Positions 63,590 to 64,000 of a stretch of DNA of 64,000 nt are shown one piece after another. The notes below the pieces were generated by a model, which saw nothing but the letters and a program-made list of their open reading frames with translations, had not been told where the DNA came from and ran no database searches. This DNA comes from Acanthacorydalis orientalis (lineage: Eukaryota; Arthropoda; Insecta; Megaloptera; Corydalidae): NCBI GenBank assembly GCA_034766995.1, contig CM068313.1, positions 26,042,512 through 26,106,511 of the forward strand, written 5' to 3'. Position 1 is the first letter of the stretch. Each line of letters begins with the position of its first letter. The position numbers were made by a program, and so were the translations under genes.

Positions 63590-64000
63590 AAAAATGTGAT
63601 TTTTTGCAGTTTATTTGATATTTCCTACATATTTAATGGACTGACATTAATTTTTAATAAGATATGATATAGAACAATTATATACGCATCGACCGGTATG
63701 AAATAGTTGACATTTTTAAAACAATTTGGATATTTTATATATTGCGGATATGGCGGATATTGAGGATATGGCGGATATGGTTTATTTTGTTGATATGTAG
63801 GATATTTTGGTAACTAGTTAATACTGGTCGATTCGTCTTTTAATGCTTTATGTATATTTCTAGACAAAATTAACATCGGTCCATAATAAATGTAGGAAAT
63901 ATCAAAAAAACCGCAAAATATCTGCAAAAATTTCCGTTATTCCTTCATAAAATATGCAAAATGTTATAAAACTAGTAACTATTTCATACCGTTCGATGCG
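63590..64000. repeat. H21: partial HOR unit cut by the window end
   Basis: Contains the axis-B spacer, with private ATAGTTGACATTTT near 63704, the right arm of axis B and the start of the left monomer arm. It ends inside CCGTTCGATGCG. The array continues beyond the window. Confidence 0.93.

Larger units (their letters stand above)
16342..64000. repeat. Higher-order-repeat satellite array with alternating inverted arms
   Basis: This array fills the right three quarters of the window and runs off its end. Twenty complete units plus two partial ones are phased on CCGCAATATCAA, which ends at 17294, 20983, 23399, 25631, 28052, 29909, 32330, 34189, 36792, 39209, 41256, 43302, 45535, 47955, 49816, 52240, 54101, 56518, 58750, 61170 and 63589. 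Each unit contains diverged monomers of about 165 bp, 186-bp monomers and two inversion axes. Open frames recur once per unit (for example 80 codons ending at each anchor). They have no start context or conserved protein character and translate repeat words such as CGGATA. Confidence 0.96.

Overview
This 64 kb window holds no gene that I can support. It is almost entirely satellite and minisatellite DNA, so it most likely comes from constitutive heterochromatin (pericentromeric, centromeric or subtelomeric) of an AT-rich eukaryotic genome. The sequence does not identify the organism. Every open frame is short and repeats with the satellite period, or is a low-complexity shadow of a purine-rich tract. 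No rRNA, tRNA, CRISPR array, transposase, reverse transcriptase or bacterial-type gene was recognised.

Layout. (1) 1-2678: array of a 41-bp satellite in one orientation, subtype with CATGTCCGAG. (2) 2678/2679: head-to-head inversion axis centred on GAATTC inside an imperfect palindrome. (3) 2679-13612: the same satellite in the opposite orientation, about 266 units. It is mostly a subtype carrying GGCAAGACC or GGCTTGACC, with nested duplications at offsets of 3432, 2410, 979 and 572 bp, and it returns to the first subtype from about 13180. (4) 13613-15785: a strongly purine-biased minisatellite that keeps a period of about 40 bp and CGACGA in register with the satellite beside it. It later forms a repeat of about 270 bp. 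(5) 15786-16341: a non-satellite island. It contains three copies of a unit of about 90 bp, nine exact-period 11-bp repeats and a short GC-rich block. (6) 16342-64000: a higher-order-repeat (HOR) satellite array running off the right end.

The HOR array has 20 complete units, named H1-H20 here and phased on CCGCAATATCAA. Each unit has two inversion axes. Axis A is a 142-bp core rich in GCGGATATG, with three 17-bp near-palindromes. Axis B is a looser inverted repeat with arms of about 100 bp around a spacer of about 150 bp. Between the axes lie diverged monomers of about 165 bp and a variable number of 186-bp monomers flanking the core. Unit lengths are close to 1860, 2046, 2232, 2418 or 2604 bp, so they differ by whole 186-bp steps. 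The exception is H1 at the array edge (3689 bp), which has ten 186-bp copies on its left arm.

In four units (H4, H6, H13, H15) the core and its immediate flanks are flipped. All four have three 186-bp copies on each side and alternate with 1+2 units in a 4.28 kb superunit. The block H3-H8 recurs as H12-H17 at an offset of about 19.9 kb. The array thus shows at least five nested levels of repetition (9-bp motif, 186-bp monomer, HOR, 4.28 kb pair, 19.9 kb segment). Unequal exchange plus inversion between palindrome arms would explain this. Lengths and offsets were read from landmark positions; percent identities were not calculated.
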